Assembly (NCBI GenBank): GCA_916700875.1
Contig: CAKAKS010000060.1
Span: forward strand, 32,113,528 to 32,177,527
Length of the DNA: 64,000 nucleotides
From: Sebastes aleutianus
Taxonomy: Eukaryota > Chordata > Actinopteri > Perciformes > Sebastidae
Direction of reading: 5' to 3'
A program made the translations under genes and the position numbers. Shown one piece after another: positions 61,337 to 64,000 of the stretch. A model generated the notes under the pieces. That model worked only from the letters and a program-made list of their open reading frames with translations, searched no databases and had not been told where the DNA came from. Numbering within the stretch: the stretch's first letter is position 1; every line of letters starts with the position of its first letter.

Positions 61337-63415
61337 TTAGACAACTGTAGCGACTCTGACAGGCGGTGGAGGGACAAATCTTGGGAGAGGCACTGATCTT
61401 TCAGAGGGAGTCTGAAAGAAAACATGCCAGTTAACAGATTATAAATCAACAAAAGAAACAAATGTTCTACTTAGATGTGTGTTATTGGAAAGACTACCTT
61501 GAATGGGTTGTAATCAGGGAGAGCCTTCAGCCCTTCTTTCAGCAGGTTATGAGGAGTTGTTTCTGTTTGGGTTGTTACTGCCTGTGAGTGACGAGAAAGA
61601 AGCTAAAACAACCGGCCAAAATAGCACATGCAGAATTCATTGTGCGACGTGTTAATGAATTATCACATACTGTATCTGATGCATAATATGCACAGAGTAA
61701 AGGAAAGAGAAACCCCCAAAGCAGAAGTCCTCTTTTTTAAGATTATTTTTTTGTCTTTTTGTCTTTATTTGATAGCGATAGCCATGAAAGAAGGAGAGAG
61801 AAGGGATGACATGCAGCAAAGGGCCGTGGGTCGGACCCGAATCCTGGGCCTCTGCGGCAAGGACTCAGCCCCGGTACATGGGCCGCCCGCTCCACCGGGT
61901 GAGCCACTGGGCCGCCCCAGCATAGGACCTCTTTAGGAGATGGCTTAAAGCAAACCAAACCTGCAGTCATGAGTAATCATTCTACCTCATCTCTGGCACT
62001 GCTGTTACATACTCATATATACTGTATACTGTGTTGTGCTGTAGTGCTTGCTGAAGCTTTGTATTGATAATATTAGGCCTCTAATTTGTAATCACCTGCC
62101 CAGGGACTACAGATGGTAAATTTGCTCTGTAGCTAACCATGGCACATTTACATTGAGGTGGAAAGTGAAATGTTGATTGATGTGCACTGCCCCTAGTAAA
62201 TACATAAATAAATAAACTACCAACTAATGTGTTGGCATTTATTATGTTCAGTGAAGTGATTCTAACCTTGTCAACGGCTCTGGACACTGGATATCTGGTC
62301 TGCCGACCTGCGAAACACAGAAAAAAAAAAAAGTGATCTGGGGCTTTAGTCAGGGAGATCCAAAAACTGTCTGGGAGCGGAAATTCAGGGCTAAAGTTGT
62401 GTAGTGTGAACTAGGCAAAGCAAGCACTTGCTTTTGTTCCTTTTCTTGTTCCATGAGACGCAGAAGTAGATGAAGCAGCCCAGCAGGAGCAGGAAGAGAA
62501 GGCTGCAGGGGATCCCAGCTGCAATGCCAGCAATGGCAGGTCCACTCAGCCCGTCACCTACATGTAGTATCGCCAGGACAAACAGTAAGCAGCGGTTTCA
62601 CTGTAGCACCATGTGTGACCCCGTGGTAAGAAATGCAGTGCTTTAACACACGCACACACACAGTCGAACAATTTGCCATACCTGGACCAATTCTGTTGAC
62701 CTCTGATGGCTCTCCTTCAGTCATAAGAGCTTTGGGGATGACCCGAAACCTGTACGTCAGGCGGGGATCGAGGAAAAACATGTCTGCACTCCTGTCGGGG
62801 CCAAGTTTCCGCTGGATGGTGCGATATCTGTTTGAGCTGCCTGTAGTTTTGGTGCCATTACGACTTTTGCTCAGGAGGTCTGGTCCTTTCAGTTGGATGT
62901 CAAACCCTTTGCAAAAGCACACGCAATTCAGTTTTGCTTTGTACGATACTAGCATCAAAGTTGATCAATCATTAAAACATATAGTGGTAGCACATGTCAG
63001 GATTTCACTCGTTAATGTTACAGAGAGGGTTTAAAATTAACTCTTTTCACTTCAACTTGACATTTTCCTTTTGCAGTACTTTTGTCCTTACAATCTTTTT
63101 CTTCCCGAAACACAGCCCAGCTAGAGGCATCACATGTTGCACAATATTTACACCACCCCTATCCTCAATGTTGAGTTTCTGTTTTCAACACTGTGGAATT
63201 CTGCTGAGATGTATAAATTCAAAACCAGAAGCACGGGTTTGTGTGTGATGGTTAAAGACATTCTTGTGAGAAATAAATAAACCTTTCCAGAGCTGCCTTC
63301 CTAGAGTTAATTACTGCTTCACCTGTAACAACAGAGGTAGGCGGGACCTCCCAGGTCAACCTGACGATGGTTCCATTGTGATTAGGGAGCAAACTGGAAT
63401 CTGAGATCGTCGGCC
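61337..63415 (-). CDS. vsig10l-like: Ig/FN3 type I membrane protein, VSIG10L-like (3' part)
   Basis: Six - strand exons: 63,415-63,323; 62,906-62,682; 62,557-62,432; 62,307-62,267; 61,581-61,498; 61,411-61,337. They give 213 aa plus stop, and the 5' part lies beyond the window. The first two exons form one fibronectin type III domain (VRLTWEVPPTSVVTGFDIQL ... LTYRFRVIPKA). A membrane helix (AGIAAGIPCSLLFLLLLGCF) and a tail follow, ending PPPPVRVATVV, a proline-rich stretch with a class I PDZ-type end (T-V-V). The intron after the membrane exon uses a GC donor (AAAA|GCAAGT at 62,432/62,431), the only choice I found that keeps the frame. The FN3-membrane protein call is firm. VSIG10L rests mainly on position beside LIM2, as in mammals. 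Confidence 0.62.
61738..61925 (-). mobile_element. tRNA-derived SINE in gene tail intergenic/intron
   Basis: On the - strand: head 'gggcggcccagtggctcacc', a B-box-like 'aggattcgggtccgacc', then 'catgtcatcccttctctctc' and a tail 'caaataaagacaaaaagac'. This is the layout of a tRNA-derived fish SINE. It sits in an intron of the VSIG10L-like gene, in the same orientation. Confidence 0.7.
62060..62220 (+). mobile_element. LINE 3' tail fragment in VSIG10L-like intron
   Basis: 'cacctgcccagggactacag' to 'agtaaatacataaataaata' matches a familiar fish non-LTR 3' end. Short and non-coding. Confidence 0.45.
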
Positions 63416-63773
63416 CTGGAAAGAGAGGGGTTGTGAGCGAGGGGGAGCTCAAGAGAGGGCAGGAGAGGAGAGGAGGGGGGGGGATTACAAGACTGGAGAG
63501 CTTTGTTTAAGGAAAAGAGCAATCTCAGGTATTACTTAGCTCTCTGTCTGAGGGCTCATTGTTTCCTTTTACTCCGGTAATGCTAGTGCTCCAAACTAGA
63601 AGCTGAAGGCAACAGAATCCTGACAGTATTTAAGAATGACACTAATAATCCCTTTAGTTTGCTGTATGGCTGTGGTGGAAGACGTAACCATCAATACAAC
63701 ACAGTCAAAATATGCTACAGTAAAAGTCAATGAAAGTAGTTAACGTCAAAGGTAAAAGTATTCATTCGGAAGT

Positions 63774-63945
63774 ATGGCTGCAACTAACAATTATTTTCAT
63801 TCTCGATTAATCAGCTGATTATTTTTCTATTAAATCGACTCAAAGATGGATCTGAAGATGTCAGAAAGTACTGAAAAATGCCCATCTCATTTTCCTAAAG
63901 CCCAAGGTGACATATTCAATTTCTTATGTTTGACAGTCCAGAACG
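63774..63945 (+). mobile_element. MITE fragment 'ggctgcaactaacaattatt' family
   Basis: A well-known fish repeat (ggctgcaactaacaattatt ... 'gaaaaatgcccatctcattt'). Inverted fragments of the same family lie at about 4640-4725 and 31,225-31,320, in the equivalent intron of receptor genes 1 and 4. Confidence 0.6.
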
Positions 63946-64000
63946 GTAGACTGTATACACGAAGTGGACGTAGTTCTCTCCTCAAATGTTTTCAGAATCA

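Noticed and set aside
61738..61925. Possible tRNA gene from B-box-like sequence
   Set aside because: Only a partial tRNA resemblance with a SINE body and A-rich tail; no cloverleaf can be drawn, so it is a SINE.
62633..63034. 133-codon + frame
   Set aside because: Antisense of the FN3 exon of the VSIG10L-like gene.
63945..64000. Possible start of another percomorph repeat ('gtatacacgaagtggacgtag')
   Set aside because: Only about 25 bp match the repeat head before the sequence diverges and the window ends.

Overview
The window is nuclear DNA of a ray-finned (teleost) fish. Its genes are split by GT-AG introns with vertebrate-type exon phases, it is AT-rich, and it is packed with interspersed repeats I recognise as typical of percomorph fish: an Atlantis-sized family of 'agggctgtcaatcgatt' MITEs, an L2/Rex-like LINE tail, a tRNA-derived SINE and hAT-type elements. 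No prokaryotic feature, tRNA or rRNA gene, or CRISPR array is present.

Positions 86 to about 37,680 hold a tandem array of four Siglec/CD22-like immunoglobulin receptor genes on the + strand, made of units of 7.7-9.3 kb. I assembled each by hand from splice sites. All have the same plan: a non-coding first exon, a signal-peptide exon, a Siglec-type V-set domain with an F-strand Y-[FY]-F-R-V-E motif, a second domain, and then a variable number of near-identical C2-type exons (2, 4, 1 and 3 copies). Genes 1-3 end in a transmembrane exon and a short tail with a complete ITAM (DxxYxxL-x8-YxxI). Gene 4 has a different 3' end: an extra membrane-proximal Ig domain, a different transmembrane segment and a long tail with three ITIMs. 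The array therefore looks like an activating/inhibitory paired-receptor family with shared ectodomains. Each unit also carries, antisense in its first intron, a relic of gene 4's transmembrane exon.

Positions 39,500-46,450 hold a fifth, older and single-copy CD22-like receptor on the + strand. It lacks the F-strand arginine and carries Tyr-x-Asn tail motifs. At 49,545-50,465 lies an intronless reading frame for a free-fatty-acid receptor 2/3-like GPCR (+). On the - strand follow LIM2, the lens membrane protein MP19 (51,629-54,814), and the 3' half of an Ig/FN3 type I membrane protein, probably VSIG10L (61,337-63,415, continuing past the window end).

The gene order Siglec-like, FFAR, LIM2, VSIG10L-like joins in about 60 kb neighbours that in human sit in two places on chromosome 19q (MAG/CD22/FFAR at 19q13.1; SIGLECs/LIM2/VSIG10L at 19q13.4). 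The remaining space is introns and intergenic DNA dominated by repeats. Gene models are sequence-only reconstructions; no transcript evidence was available.
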